Both the position numbers and the translations under genes were made by a program. Source: Campylobacter mucosalis (GTDB lineage Bacteria; Campylobacterota; Campylobacteria; Campylobacterales; Campylobacteraceae). Taken from it: a DNA stretch of 64,000 nucleotides. Positions within the stretch are counted from its first letter, which is position 1. The number at the start of each line of letters is the position of its first letter. Positions 16,232 through 25,181 of this stretch are shown here, in pieces. The stretch spans positions 868,001-932,000 of the forward strand of contig NZ_CP053831.1 in NCBI RefSeq assembly GCF_013372205.1, written 5' to 3'. A model generated the notes under the pieces. That model ran no database searches. It was not told the DNA's origin and worked only from the letters and a program-made list of their open reading frames with translations.

Positions 16232-17728
16232 ATGAGAAAAACTAAGTTGGTGGCTATATCAGCCGTTTTGTCTGCAGTTTTAAGCACCTCTGCATTTTCT
16301 TGCACTACTATTTTAGTAGGCGAAGAGGCATCATCAGACGGATCGCTACTAATTGCTAGAAGTGCCGATAGTAAGGCTACTAAGGCACAACTATTTTTAA
16401 TACACCCAGAAAAGCACAATCAAACGGGCATTCATAGCTCAAAGGCACACCAAGGTGCAAATGATTTTACCTATCCGCTACCAAAATACTCTATGCGTTA
16501 TACGACCGTGCCAAACTGGCAAACCAAACTACACGGAGCAGTTGGTTATAATGACGCAGGTGTTGGCATAAGTGGCACAGAAACCATATATGCAAAAGAT
16601 GAGCTTTTAAAAATAGATCCATACAATGAAGAAAAAGGCATAACAGAAGATGACATCCCAGACGTTCTTTTGCCTAGAATGAAAAGTGCTAAAGAGGGCG
16701 TAATGCTACTTGGAGAGATTATAGAGACAATAGGTGCAGGAGAGGGATTTGGTGTAGCGTTTGTTGATAAGGATGAGCTTTGGTATCTTGAAACGGGCAC
16801 AGGTCATCAGTGGATAGCGGTAAAAATTCCAAAAGACGTCTACTTTTCATCAGGAAATCAGGGTCGCTTACGCGAATATGAACCAAATAATCCAAATTTT
16901 CTAGCTTCAAAAAACCTAATAGAATTTGCCATAAAAAATGGCACATACGATCTTAGTAAAGACGGAAAATTTGACTTTAAAAAGGCATATACTAGAGATG
17001 ATGAAAGGGATGTGGCATATAATTACCCTAGAGTTTGGTGGGTTCAAAAGATGTTTAACCCAAGTTTAAAACAAGAAGTAAAAGACGGAAGTAACTTTCC
17101 TGTGTATCTAAAACCAGAGAAAAAGCTAAGTGTAGATGATTTAAAGGCGGCGATGAGATCTCACTATGACGGCACAAAATACGATCCATACGTAAATCAA
17201 GGTACAGGAGATAATATTTACCGAACTATCAGCGTCTTTAGAACATATGAGTCGCACGTTATGCAGGTTCGTCCGTGGCTACCACAAGAGATAGGTAGGG
17301 TTTCATACGTGGCGATTGGCATGGCTGATTTGAGCGTTTATTTGCCGTATTACTATGGCATAGATGGCTTTATTGACGGATATGATAAAGGCACAAATAA
17401 GGCTGATGATGAGTCTATTTACTGGGTATATAGGAAGCTTCAGACGCTTGTTATGACAGATTATAATAAATACTCGCCAATAGTTAAAAAAGCTTATGCT
17501 GATTTTGAGGCAAAATTAGCCATAAAACAAGTTCAAATGGAAAAAGAGTATGTCATTTTTTATAAAACTGACAAGAAAAAAGCAAATAAATTGCTAAATG
17601 ATTTTTCAAAAAATACTATGAGCGAGGCAAAAGAGCTAACCAAAAAGCTAACAAATGAAATTTTTACCCAACTTACTGATGATATAGATACCAAATTTAA
17701 GCAACTTAATAAAGGTAAAAAAGACTAA
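16232..17728 (+). CDS. Exported C69-family dipeptidase
   Basis: A 498-residue Ntn-hydrolase of peptidase family C69 (PepD/dipeptidase A type), which cleaves dipeptides. The signal peptide (1-23, ending SAFS) is directly followed by Cys24 in CTTILVGEEAS, the family's N-terminal nucleophile, so signal-peptidase cleavage would itself expose the catalytic Cys. Other family features are LIARSADSK, YNDAGVGISGTETIY and PRVWWVQKMFNPSL. The C-terminal ~100 residues are Lys-rich helices. AGGAGGA lies 6 bases before the start. It is single-gene, with a strong terminator. The likely location is the periplasm, feeding amino acids to this non-sugar-using genus. Confidence 0.88.
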   Translation: MRKTKLVAISAVLSAVLSTSAFSCTTILVGEEASSDGSLLIARSADSKATKAQLFLIHPEKHNQTGIHSSKAHQGANDFTYPLPKYSMRYTTVPNWQTKLHGAVGYNDAGVGISGTETIYAKDELLKIDPYNEEKGITEDDIPDVLLPRMKSAKEGVMLLGEIIETIGAGEGFGVAFVDKDELWYLETGTGHQWIAVKIPKDVYFSSGNQGRLREYEPNNPNFLASKNLIEFAIKNGTYDLSKDGKFDFKKAYTRDDERDVAYNYPRVWWVQKMFNPSLKQEVKDGSNFPVYLKPEKKLSVDDLKAAMRSHYDGTKYDPYVNQGTGDNIYRTISVFRTYESHVMQVRPWLPQEIGRVSYVAIGMADLSVYLPYYYGIDGFIDGYDKGTNKADDESIYWVYRKLQTLVMTDYNKYSPIVKKAYADFEAKLAIKQVQMEKEYVIFYKTDKKKANKLLNDFSKNTMSEAKELTKKLTNEIFTQLTDDIDTKFKQLNKGKKD

Positions 17729-17731
17729 TCA

Positions 17732-17762
17732 TTTTATCCCCTTACTTTAAAAGGGGATAAAA
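17732..17762 (+). terminator. Rho-independent terminator after the C69 dipeptidase
   Basis: A perfect 12-bp stem (17732-17743 with 17751-17762; four G-C pairs in CCCC/GGGG) around a 7-base loop, followed by a T-rich run (ATTTTT). It begins 4 bases after the stop codon. Confidence 0.88.
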
Positions 17763-17799
17763 ATTTTTAAAAAATATAAAAATTTTAGTGAAAATGTAA

Positions 17800-17805
17800 T
17801 ATAAT
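17800..17805 (+). promoter_or_regulatory. -10 element of the cyd operon (possible leaderless start)
   Basis: TATAAT lies only 6 bases upstream of the ATG at 17812, with no Shine-Dalgarno sequence between. A usual start point 6-8 bases after the hexamer would fall on the A of the ATG, giving a leaderless mRNA. Confidence 0.5.
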
Positions 17806-17811
17806 CTACAA

Positions 17812-18021
17812 ATGTTTAAGAGTATTTTAGAATTTTATTTAACTGGTTTTAGAAATATGAAGCTTGGCAGAACGCTGTGGCTGATTATTTTTGTTAAGCT
17901 TTTTATTATGTTTTTTGTCATAAAAATGCTTTTTTTTAGCGAAAATATGAGTAAAAAATTTAAAACAGATGCTGAAAAAACAAATTTTGTATATGAAAAT
18001 TTAATCAAAAATAAGGAGTAA
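17812..18021 (+). CDS. DUF4492 family protein, cyd-operon small membrane protein
   Basis: A 69-residue protein with one transmembrane helix (LWLIIFVKLFIMFFVIKMLFF, residues ~23-43) and a charged C-terminus. The FYLTGFRNMKLGRTLW stretch before the helix is the conserved part of DUF4492, a family repeatedly found just before cydA in Bacteroidota and Campylobacterota. It ends 4 bp before cydA. The role is unknown; by position it may help cytochrome bd assembly or stability. Confidence 0.8.
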   Translation: MFKSILEFYLTGFRNMKLGRTLWLIIFVKLFIMFFVIKMLFFSENMSKKFKTDAEKTNFVYENLIKNKE

Positions 18022-18025
18022 AGAT

Positions 18026-19555
18026 ATGGCTGAACTAGCCTCGGTAGATTGGTCAAGGGCGCAGTTTGCACTCACGGCTATATATCACTTTTTGTTCGTT
18101 CCACTTACGTTGGGACTTAGTTTTATAATCGCTATAATGGAGAGTATATACGTCAAAACTGGTAACCAGCAGTGGCGAGATATAACGAAATTTTGGCTCA
18201 AGCTTTTTGGTATAAATTTTGCCATTGGCGTTGCAACTGGAATTATTATGGAGTTTGAGTTTGGCACAAACTGGGCAAATTATAGCTGGTTTGTGGGCGA
18301 TATTTTTGGTGCACCACTTGCGATTGAGGGGTTGCTGGCATTTTTTCTTGAAAGCACATTTTTTGCTATTATGTTTTTTGGCTGGGATAAGGTTAGTAAG
18401 AAATTTCACCTTATATCAACCTGGCTTGTGGCGATAGGCTCAAACCTTTCTGCGATGTGGATACTAATAGCAAATGGCTGGATGCAGTATCCTATCGGTA
18501 TGCAGTTTAATCCAGATACCGCAAGAATGGAGATGCAAAATTTCTTTGAAGTGGCTCTTAGCCCGGTTGGAATGATAAAATTTCTACACACCGTCACTAG
18601 TGGATATACCATCTCTGCGCTTTTTGTTATAGGAATTTCAGCTTGGTTTATGCTAAAAGGCAGACATCTTGTTATGGCCAAAAAATCAATCATCGTAGCA
18701 GCTAGTTTTGGTTTAGTAACATCTGTATTTTTACTATTTAGCGGAGATGAGAGTGCGTATCAAGCTACAAGAACTCAACCTATGAAACTTGCAGCGATGG
18801 AGGGACTTTACAAGGGCGATACAAGGCAGGGGCTTATAGCTGTGGGTATACTTGATCCTAGTAAAAAACCTGGAGATGAAAAAGATCCATTTTTGGTTGA
18901 TATCGAAGTGCCTTATATGCTTTCACTGCTTGGAAAACGCGATATAAACGGCTTTGTAGCTGGTATTGACGATCTGCTTTATGGCAACGAAAAATACGGC
19001 ATGGAGAGCGTAGCAAGTAAAATGCAAAAGGGTAAACTAGCTATACAAGCCTTGGCTGATTATAAAGCTGCAAAAACAGCCAAAGACACCGCAGCTATGG
19101 CTAATGCAAAGCAAATTTTAGACCAAAATATGAAATTTTTAGGATATGGATACCTTGATAAACCAGAAGACGCTGTACCACCTGTGGCTACGACATTTTA
19201 TAGTTTTCACGTTATGGTCGCACTTGGTAGCTATTTTATAGCGTTATTTTTTGTGCTTACTTATCTTTGTATGGCAAATAATATTGAAAATTTCAAAAAG
19301 TTACTTTGGCTGTGTGTATTTAGTATACCGCTTGGTTATATTGCAGCTGAGGCTGGTTGGATAGTGGCTGAAGTTGGTCGTCAGCCGTGGGTTATACAAG
19401 ATCTTATGACGGTTGGCGTTGGTGCAACAAATCTAGCTGATACAAATGTCAAAATTTCATTTACTCTATTTGCGTTGCTATTTACAGCACTGCTTATAGC
19501 TGAAGTGAAGATTATGCTTAAACAGATAAAGATAGGATTTGAACAGAATGCTTAG
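18026..19555 (+). CDS. cydA: Cytochrome bd-type quinol oxidase subunit I
   Basis: Subunit I of a cytochrome bd quinol:O2 oxidoreductase in the inner membrane, which oxidises menaquinol and reduces oxygen without proton pumping. Haem ligands can be placed by homology with E. coli: His21 (H19), His188 (H186, in LHTVTSGY) and Met397 (M393, in SFHVMVALG). Quinol-loop residues Lys254 and Glu259 (MKLAAMEG) match K252/E257. The 509-residue length, with an Ala/Lys-rich insertion after the Q-loop (~330-370), is within the family. AAGGAG lies just before the start. It overlaps cydB by 8 bp. Confidence 0.95.
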   Translation: MAELASVDWSRAQFALTAIYHFLFVPLTLGLSFIIAIMESIYVKTGNQQWRDITKFWLKLFGINFAIGVATGIIMEFEFGTNWANYSWFVGDIFGAPLAIEGLLAFFLESTFFAIMFFGWDKVSKKFHLISTWLVAIGSNLSAMWILIANGWMQYPIGMQFNPDTARMEMQNFFEVALSPVGMIKFLHTVTSGYTISALFVIGISAWFMLKGRHLVMAKKSIIVAASFGLVTSVFLLFSGDESAYQATRTQPMKLAAMEGLYKGDTRQGLIAVGILDPSKKPGDEKDPFLVDIEVPYMLSLLGKRDINGFVAGIDDLLYGNEKYGMESVASKMQKGKLAIQALADYKAAKTAKDTAAMANAKQILDQNMKFLGYGYLDKPEDAVPPVATTFYSFHVMVALGSYFIALFFVLTYLCMANNIENFKKLLWLCVFSIPLGYIAAEAGWIVAEVGRQPWVIQDLMTVGVGATNLADTNVKISFTLFALLFTALLIAEVKIMLKQIKIGFEQNA

Positions 19556-20666
19556 TTTAGAATTTTTACACATTTATTGGTGGTTTATAGTTAGTTTACT
19601 TGGCGGACTTTTGGTGTTTATGATGTTTGTTCAAGGTGGTCAGACGCTTATATTTTCGCTTGGAAAGAGCGAGATACAAAAAGATATGATTATAAATTCT
19701 ATCGGTAGAAAATGGGAGCTTACCTTTACCACTCTTGTTATGTTTGGCGGAGCTTGTTTTGCTGCGTTTCCGCTATTTTATGCTACGAGTTTTGGTGGGG
19801 CTTACTGGGTTTGGCTTGCGATTTTGTTCTGTTTTATTATCCAAGCTGTAAGCTATGAGTACCGCAAAAAACCAGATAATTTTTTGGGCGAAAAGACCTA
19901 TGAAATTTTCCTTTTTATCAATGGCTCTTTAGGGGTTATTTTAATAGGTATGGCTGTTAGCACATTTTTTGCTGGTAGTGATTTTAGTCTCAATGAGCAT
20001 AATTTTGTTAAGTGGGGAAGTGCTTTTAGAGGGCTTGAAGCTCTGGGTAATCCTATGCTATACCTGCTTGGTTTTGCGATGTTTTTTCTTGCTCGTATGG
20101 GAGGTTCGCTATATCTTATAAATAACATAGACGATGATGAACTAAGACAAAATGCACGCAAGGCATTAGTGAAAAATACGATAGCATTTTTGCCGTTTTT
20201 TCTTGCATTTTTAGCCTGGGTACTTACAAAAGATGGCTTTGGTTATGATGAAAATGGAATTGTAAGTATGACTGAGTATAAATACGCATTAAATTTAATC
20301 CAAATGCCAGTGGTTGCGTTAGCTGTGGTACTTGGTGTTTTGCTTGTACTATTTGGTGTATTTAAGGGCGCTTTTACATCTAGTATTTATGGTATTATTT
20401 ATTTTGGTGTTGGCGTGGTGCTTGTTGTTACCTCTTTATTTTTAATAACTGGGCTAAATCAGACAGCATTCTACCCATCTTTTAGCGACCTTCAGAGCTC
20501 TCTTACGATAAAAACCGCGAGTTCAAGCCACTACACACTAAATGTTATGTTTTATATTAGCTTTTTAGTGCCTGTGATCTTAGGCTATATTTTTGTCGTG
20601 TGGCGTGCGATAGATAGTCGCAAGATAACTAAAGATGAGATCAAAAATGATCATCACGCATATTAG
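19548..20666 (+). CDS. cydB: Cytochrome bd-type quinol oxidase subunit II
   Basis: The partner of CydA: 372 residues with about nine hydrophobic helices (for example FIVSLLGGLLVFMMFVQGGQ, with the quinol/stability-related GGQT). I use ATG at 19548 (MLSLEFLHIYWW). The longer frame starts at TTG 9 bases earlier inside the AGGA-type ribosome site. It overlaps cydA by 8 bp, which implies coupled synthesis. It is followed after 9 bp by a 42-codon membrane ORF. Confidence 0.94.
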   Translation: MLSLEFLHIYWWFIVSLLGGLLVFMMFVQGGQTLIFSLGKSEIQKDMIINSIGRKWELTFTTLVMFGGACFAAFPLFYATSFGGAYWVWLAILFCFIIQAVSYEYRKKPDNFLGEKTYEIFLFINGSLGVILIGMAVSTFFAGSDFSLNEHNFVKWGSAFRGLEALGNPMLYLLGFAMFFLARMGGSLYLINNIDDDELRQNARKALVKNTIAFLPFFLAFLAWVLTKDGFGYDENGIVSMTEYKYALNLIQMPVVALAVVLGVLLVLFGVFKGAFTSSIYGIIYFGVGVVLVVTSLFLITGLNQTAFYPSFSDLQSSLTIKTASSSHYTLNVMFYISFLVPVILGYIFVVWRAIDSRKITKDEIKNDHHAY

Positions 20667-20675
20667 GAGTGAAGT

Positions 20676-20804
20676 ATGGCATCGGCTTTAATATTTTTAT
20701 TTCTTTGGATTTTATCTCTTTATTTGGGATATAAATTTGTATTTTTAAATATAAATCAGATTGAAAAATATCCAGAGAGATATTTTGATTTAGATCAAAA
20801 ATAA
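20676..20804 (+). CDS. 42-residue single-helix protein after cydB, CydX-like candidate
   Basis: ATG at 20676 to TAA at 20802-20804 gives 42 residues. There is one membrane helix (ALIFLFLWILSLYLGYKFVF) and a short acidic tail (EKYPERYFDLDQK). AGGAG (20665-20669) lies 6 bases upstream, overlapping the cydB stop. Size, position and topology match CydX/AppX/CydS-type small subunits that stabilise the haems of cytochrome bd. I cannot show sequence homology to CydX, so the role is inferred from context. A terminator follows immediately. Confidence 0.68.
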   Translation: MASALIFLFLWILSLYLGYKFVFLNINQIEKYPERYFDLDQK

Positions 20805-20805
20805 A

Positions 20806-20832
20806 TTTAAGATGGCTTTGTGCCATCTTAAA
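20806..20832 (+). terminator. Bidirectional terminator between cyd operon and lpxD
   Basis: A perfect 11-bp stem (20806-20816 with 20822-20832) around the loop TTTGT, followed by a T-rich stretch (TTTTAC) on the plus strand. It begins right after the 42-codon ORF and lies 4 bp past the convergent lpxD stop, so it can serve both. Confidence 0.8.
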
Positions 20833-20835
20833 ATT

Positions 20836-21789
20836 TTACTTCTTTTTAAAAAATCTCATAATCTTTGCTTGAAATTTAAAGTATTCTCCAAGCTCCATTA
20901 TCGGATACGTACCAGCATATTTTTTAGAACCTTCAAGATCTTTACTAACCCCGCCACGAGCTGCGATCTGAGCAAAATCTCCAACACTAACGTGTCCTGC
21001 TGAGCCACTTTGACCACCCATTACGACGTTTCGTCCAAGCTTTGTAGAGCCTGCAAGTCCTGCTTGTGATACTATGATACAACCCTGCCCTAATTCGCAG
21101 TTGTGTCCAATTTGAACCAAGTTATCAATCTTTGTGCCACGCTTTATAATAGTGCTTTCAAAAACACCTCTATCGATAGTAGTACAAGAGCCGATCTCAA
21201 CGTTATCTTCAAGCACGACATTGCCGTTGTGATAAATTTTAACGTGTTCGCCAAGCTTTGTATGAGCGTAGCCAAAGCCGTCTGAGCCGATGACGCAGTT
21301 GGCGTTTAGGTGGCAGTTGTCGCCGATGACGCAGTCGTTATACACAACTACGTTTGGGTGGATTATGCAGTTTTTGCCAACTTTTACATTGTCACCTAAA
21401 AAAGCTCCGTGCATAATCACACTATTTTCTCCAACACTCACGCCCTGCCCTATGTATACGTTTGGCATTATTTTTGCGGTTTGTGATATGTTTTGGGGTT
21501 TTGTCTGGCAAAATAGCGGTTTTGCAAAAATTTCACTTAAAATCGCAAACGCTAAATGCGGATTTTCACACTCTAAAACCACGCAACCACTAGGTGCTAG
21601 TGCACTAAATTCGCTAGTTAAAAGTATGGCACTAGCCTTTGTGTCAGATATGAATTTGGCGTTTTTTTCTCCATCACAATATGTTAACTCATTTTTACCC
21701 GCGTTATTAAGAGAATTTAGAGCCAAAATTTCTAAATCCTCTCCACTAAATTTTGCACCTATTTTTGCTGAAATTTCACTAAGTTTCAT
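20836..21789 (-). CDS. lpxD: UDP-3-O-acylglucosamine N-acyltransferase
   Basis: Adds the N-linked 3-hydroxyacyl chain in lipid A synthesis. The 317-residue protein has the N-terminal uridine-binding domain (~1-95) and a left-handed beta-helix of hexapeptide repeats (~100-300, for example VYIGQGVSVGENSVIMHGA and VIGSDGFGYAHTKLGEHVKI) and a short helical C-terminus. The length is normal. It sits 1 bp downstream of ilvH, an unexpected pairing of lipid A and branched-chain amino-acid genes. Confidence 0.95.
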   Translation of the reverse strand: MKLSEISAKIGAKFSGEDLEILALNSLNNAGKNELTYCDGEKNAKFISDTKASAILLTSEFSALAPSGCVVLECENPHLAFAILSEIFAKPLFCQTKPQNISQTAKIMPNVYIGQGVSVGENSVIMHGAFLGDNVKVGKNCIIHPNVVVYNDCVIGDNCHLNANCVIGSDGFGYAHTKLGEHVKIYHNGNVVLEDNVEIGSCTTIDRGVFESTIIKRGTKIDNLVQIGHNCELGQGCIIVSQAGLAGSTKLGRNVVMGGQSGSAGHVSVGDFAQIAARGGVSKDLEGSKKYAGTYPIMELGEYFKFQAKIMRFFKKK

Positions 21790-21790
21790 A

Positions 21791-22258
21791 TTACATATCC
21801 ATTAATACAGATCCGCCACGTACGATATCTGTTGGGTTAAATTTTTTGATAGCTTTTAAGAAATTTTCGATTCTGTTTGTATCATCGCACACCATAACGA
21901 TTATGCTGTTTTCGTTTGTGTTTGTCACACTGCCGTTGTAGGCGTTTAGTATCGCGTCAAGTCCGGCAAAATTTTCAGATAGTGGAATTTTTACAAGTGC
22001 CATCTCTTTTTCGACAAACTCGCCACTTTCGATAACTTTATATGTTGGGATAAGTTTGTGAAGCTGTTTTACTATCTGCTCTAGCACACGCTCATCTCCG
22101 CTTGTGATTATGCTAAGGCGTGAAAATTTGCTCTCAGGAATTGGTGCGACAGTTAGCGTGTCGATGTTGTATCCACGCCCAGCAAACAGCCCAGCAATAC
22201 GTGCTAAAACGCCGTGTTCGTTTAATACGATGACTGATATTACTCTTCTAATGCTCAT
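21791..22258 (-). CDS. ilvH: Acetolactate synthase small (regulatory) subunit
   Basis: A 155-residue regulatory subunit of acetohydroxyacid synthase. The N-terminal ACT domain (VISVIVLNEHGVLARIAGLF, then GYNIDTLTVAP) binds valine for feedback control, and the C-terminal ACT-like domain completes the usual length. It overlaps ilvB by 4 bp (ATGA), consistent with a fixed subunit ratio. Confidence 0.95.
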   Translation of the reverse strand: MSIRRVISVIVLNEHGVLARIAGLFAGRGYNIDTLTVAPIPESKFSRLSIITSGDERVLEQIVKQLHKLIPTYKVIESGEFVEKEMALVKIPLSENFAGLDAILNAYNGSVTNTNENSIIVMVCDDTNRIENFLKAIKKFNPTDIVRGGSVLMDM

Positions 22259-23949
22259 CTTTGACCCTTATCATCTAGTATCATATTGTAAATTGCAGCA
22301 CCTGCTGGTACCATTGGTAAAACATTCTCAAAGCGATCAACAACCACGTCTATTAGTGATGGTTTTTCGCTTTTTAGGGCTTGTTTTAGTGCATTTTCAA
22401 ATTCATCTTTTGTCTTTACTCTAAAGCCGATACCGCCAAGGCTTTCTGCTAGTTTTACAAAGTCAGGCTGAAAACTAAGGTCGGTTTGCGAGTATCTCTC
22501 TTCGTAAAAAAACGTTTGCCACTGACGAACCATACCTAAAAAGTTGTTATTTAAGATGATATTTACGACTGGTTTTTTGCCGATAGCTGATACGATAAGT
22601 TCTTGGATATTCATAAGTATCGAGCCATCTCCAGTGAAATTTATAACTGGTTTATCGCTCATCGCCCATTTTGCACCTATAGCCGCGGGCAGACCGTAAC
22701 CCATAGTTCCTTGACCGCCACTTGTTATTAGCTGTCTTGGATTTTTAAATGGATAAAACTGAGCCACCCACATTTGATGTTGTCCGACGTCAGTTGAGAT
22801 TATCGCCTCATCTCCTGCTATTTGTGCTGTTTTTTGCACAACCCACTGCGGTTTTAAAATTTGATCGCTATCTTGGAATTTTAGCGGATAAAGGTCGTTG
22901 TAGCGATTTAAAACTTCACGCCAAGGGGCAAATTTATCGCCTTTTATCTCGATACGCTCATACATCTCCTCAAGCACACCTTTTAAGTCACCAACTATTG
23001 GAAAGTGTGCATTAACTATCTTAGAAATAGAGCTCGGATCGATATCAACGTGAATGATTTTTGCTGATCTAGCAAACTCATCTAGCTTTCCAGTTATCCT
23101 ATCATCAAACCTTGCTCCAAGGGCTATGATAAGATCAGCCTCACTAATAGCCATATTTGCAGCATAGCTTCCGTGCATACCAGCCATACCCAAATTTAAC
23201 TCATCATCTTTGCTTAAAACCCCAAGTCCCATAAGTGTACTAATGGCTGGAATTTTAGTTTTTTTAGCAAATTTTCGTAAAATTTCACTAGCACCTGAAG
23301 CTATCGCACCACCACCGATGTAAAGCAAAGGTCTAGAACAGGCATTTATCGTTTCTATTGCCTTTTTTATCTGTTTTGCGTTACCCTTGTATGTTGGTTT
23401 ATACGTTGGCATATTAATCTCTTTTGGATACTCAAATTTAGCCGTTTTTGCGGTTATATCCTTTGGTATATCAATATGCACCGGACCTGGTCTGCCGGTT
23501 TTTGCGATATAAAATGCCTCTTTTAAAATTCTAGGCAACTCATCTATATCTTTTACTAAATAGTTGTGCTTAACGCAAGAGCGAGAAATTCCAACCGCGT
23601 CAATCTCTTGAAACGCGTCGGTGCCTATTAGGCTTGTGGCTACTTGTCCGCTTATTAAAACTAGCGGTATGCTATCGCTATATGCGGTTGCAAGACCTGT
23701 TACGGCATTTGTAAAACCAGGACCTGATGTCACAAATGCCACACCAACCTCGCCAGAAGCCCTAGCATATCCATCTGCTGCGTGAACTGCTGCTTGTTCG
23801 TGCCTAGTAAGTATGTGTGTGAAATATTTTTGTTTGTAAGTTTCATCAAAGATATTTAACGCCGCACCGCCAGGATAGCCAAAAACAACTTTAACACCCT
23901 CTTCTTTTAGTGCTTCGCTTATCATCTGCGAACCATTTAGCTCTTTCAT
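22255..23949 (-). CDS. ilvB: Acetolactate synthase large (catalytic) subunit
   Basis: A ThDP- and FAD-dependent enzyme that forms acetolactate or acetohydroxybutyrate, the first common step of valine, leucine and isoleucine synthesis. The 564-residue protein has the catalytic Glu region (YPGGAALNIFDE, then HEQAAVHAADGYARASG), the FAD-binding middle domain and the C-terminal ThDP/Mg site (NFTGDGSILMNIQEL, NNNFLGMVRQWQ). ilvB and ilvI types cannot be told apart from sequence alone. It is the first gene of an ilvB-ilvH-lpxD unit. Confidence 0.94.
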   Translation of the reverse strand: MKELNGSQMISEALKEEGVKVVFGYPGGAALNIFDETYKQKYFTHILTRHEQAAVHAADGYARASGEVGVAFVTSGPGFTNAVTGLATAYSDSIPLVLISGQVATSLIGTDAFQEIDAVGISRSCVKHNYLVKDIDELPRILKEAFYIAKTGRPGPVHIDIPKDITAKTAKFEYPKEINMPTYKPTYKGNAKQIKKAIETINACSRPLLYIGGGAIASGASEILRKFAKKTKIPAISTLMGLGVLSKDDELNLGMAGMHGSYAANMAISEADLIIALGARFDDRITGKLDEFARSAKIIHVDIDPSSISKIVNAHFPIVGDLKGVLEEMYERIEIKGDKFAPWREVLNRYNDLYPLKFQDSDQILKPQWVVQKTAQIAGDEAIISTDVGQHQMWVAQFYPFKNPRQLITSGGQGTMGYGLPAAIGAKWAMSDKPVINFTGDGSILMNIQELIVSAIGKKPVVNIILNNNFLGMVRQWQTFFYEERYSQTDLSFQPDFVKLAESLGGIGFRVKTKDEFENALKQALKSEKPSLIDVVVDRFENVLPMVPAGAAIYNMILDDKGQR

Positions 23950-23979
23950 AAATTTGCCTTTGTAAATTTTGTATTGTTG

Positions 23980-23985
23980 ATTATA
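23980..23985 (-). promoter_or_regulatory. Probable -10 element of ilvB
   Basis: The minus strand reads GATATAAT here, with the hexamer TATAAT about 30 bases before the ilvB ATG. The divergent hemW promoter must lie in the remaining ~70 bases. No clear -35 is visible, as is usual in Campylobacter. Confidence 0.45.
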
Positions 23986-24054
23986 TCTTTATAAATTTAA
24001 AGTTAAATTTAATTTTATGGTAAAATACCAAGCAGATAATTTTAAAGGAAAAAA

Positions 24055-25107
24055 GTGTTACTATACGCACATATCCCGTTTTGCGAGAGCAAATGTCCAT
24101 ATTGTGCGTTTGGCTCGGTTGTTGGCAAAAGTGAGCTTTACTCACAGTATTTTAAAGCACTAATTGATGATTTTAAAGCCCAAGTGCAAAATTTCAATGT
24201 AGAAAAAAAGAGCATAAGCACTTTATTTATAGGTGGCGGAACTCCAAGTGCTGTGAGCGCGTTGTTTTATGAGGATTTTTTTGCTCAAATTTCGCCGTTT
24301 TTAAAGGATGATTGCGAGATAACAAGTGAAGCAAACCCAAACTCAGCAACATATAACTGGCTAAAAAGTATGCGAAGTTATGGCGTAAATCGCATAAGTT
24401 TTGGTGCTCAAAGTTTTTTTGAAGATAAGCTGAAATTTCTAGGTAGACTGCACGATAAAAAGCAGGTTTTTACTGCCGTGCAAAATGCGAAAAAGGCCGG
24501 ATTTAAAAACATAAATGTAGATATAATCTACTCAACAAAATTTGATACTAAAAAGCGTTTATCACAAGAGGTTTTAAACCTTAAAGAGCTAGGTTTAACT
24601 CACGTGAGCGCATACTCTTTAACGCTTGAGCCAAAAACGCCGTTTTTTGGTAAAACAAGCTATAAAAAAGATAGCCCTATTTTGGCTAAATTTTTAATAA
24701 ATGAGTTAGAAAATATCGGTCTAAAGCAGTATGAAATTTCAAATTTTGGTCAAATTTGCCGTCATAATCTTGGCTACTGGCAGGGCAAAAACTATCTAGC
24801 CATCGGTGCTTATGCGATAGGTTTTGTTGGCAGTCAAAGGTTTTATAATCAAAGTAATTTAAATGATTACATAGAAAATCCCCACAAAAAAGATATTGAA
24901 AATTTAAGCCCAAACGATAAAAAATTAGAGAGAATTTTTCTTGGAGCTAGGAGTATTGTTGGCATTGGGGCTGAAATTTTAGATGAGAGTCAGCTTAAAA
25001 GGGCTGAAATTTTAACAAAAGCAAAAAAACTTGTGTTTAAAGATGATAAATTTTATGTAAAAAACTATCTTTTAGCCGATGAAATAGCACTTTTTATTGC
25101 TGGTTGA
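24055..25107 (+). CDS. hemW: HemW-type radical SAM protein (haem chaperone-like)
   Basis: A 350-residue radical SAM protein related to coproporphyrinogen dehydrogenase HemN but of the HemW type, which binds haem and may insert it into respiratory enzymes. The cluster motif is CESKCPYC (Cys10, Cys14, Cys17), followed by LFIGGGTPSAV and GVNRISFGAQSF. HemW proteins lack the N-terminal extension of true HemN, as here. The start is GTG at 24055 with AAAGGA 7 bases upstream. It is the first gene of a hemW-tatB-tatC-queA group also seen in C. jejuni. Confidence 0.9.
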   Translation: MLLYAHIPFCESKCPYCAFGSVVGKSELYSQYFKALIDDFKAQVQNFNVEKKSISTLFIGGGTPSAVSALFYEDFFAQISPFLKDDCEITSEANPNSATYNWLKSMRSYGVNRISFGAQSFFEDKLKFLGRLHDKKQVFTAVQNAKKAGFKNINVDIIYSTKFDTKKRLSQEVLNLKELGLTHVSAYSLTLEPKTPFFGKTSYKKDSPILAKFLINELENIGLKQYEISNFGQICRHNLGYWQGKNYLAIGAYAIGFVGSQRFYNQSNLNDYIENPHKKDIENLSPNDKKLERIFLGARSIVGIGAEILDESQLKRAEILTKAKKLVFKDDKFYVKNYLLADEIALFIAG

Positions 25108-25181
25108 GTATTAAAATTTATAAATTTTTGAGCAAAATCAAGCTAAAATGCGTGGGTAAAATAAAAATAAGGTTAAAATAA

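Noticed and set aside
21290-21805. 171-residue plus-strand frame opposite lpxD
   Set aside because: Reverse reading of the hexapeptide repeats of lpxD; the minus-strand gene is complete and conserved.
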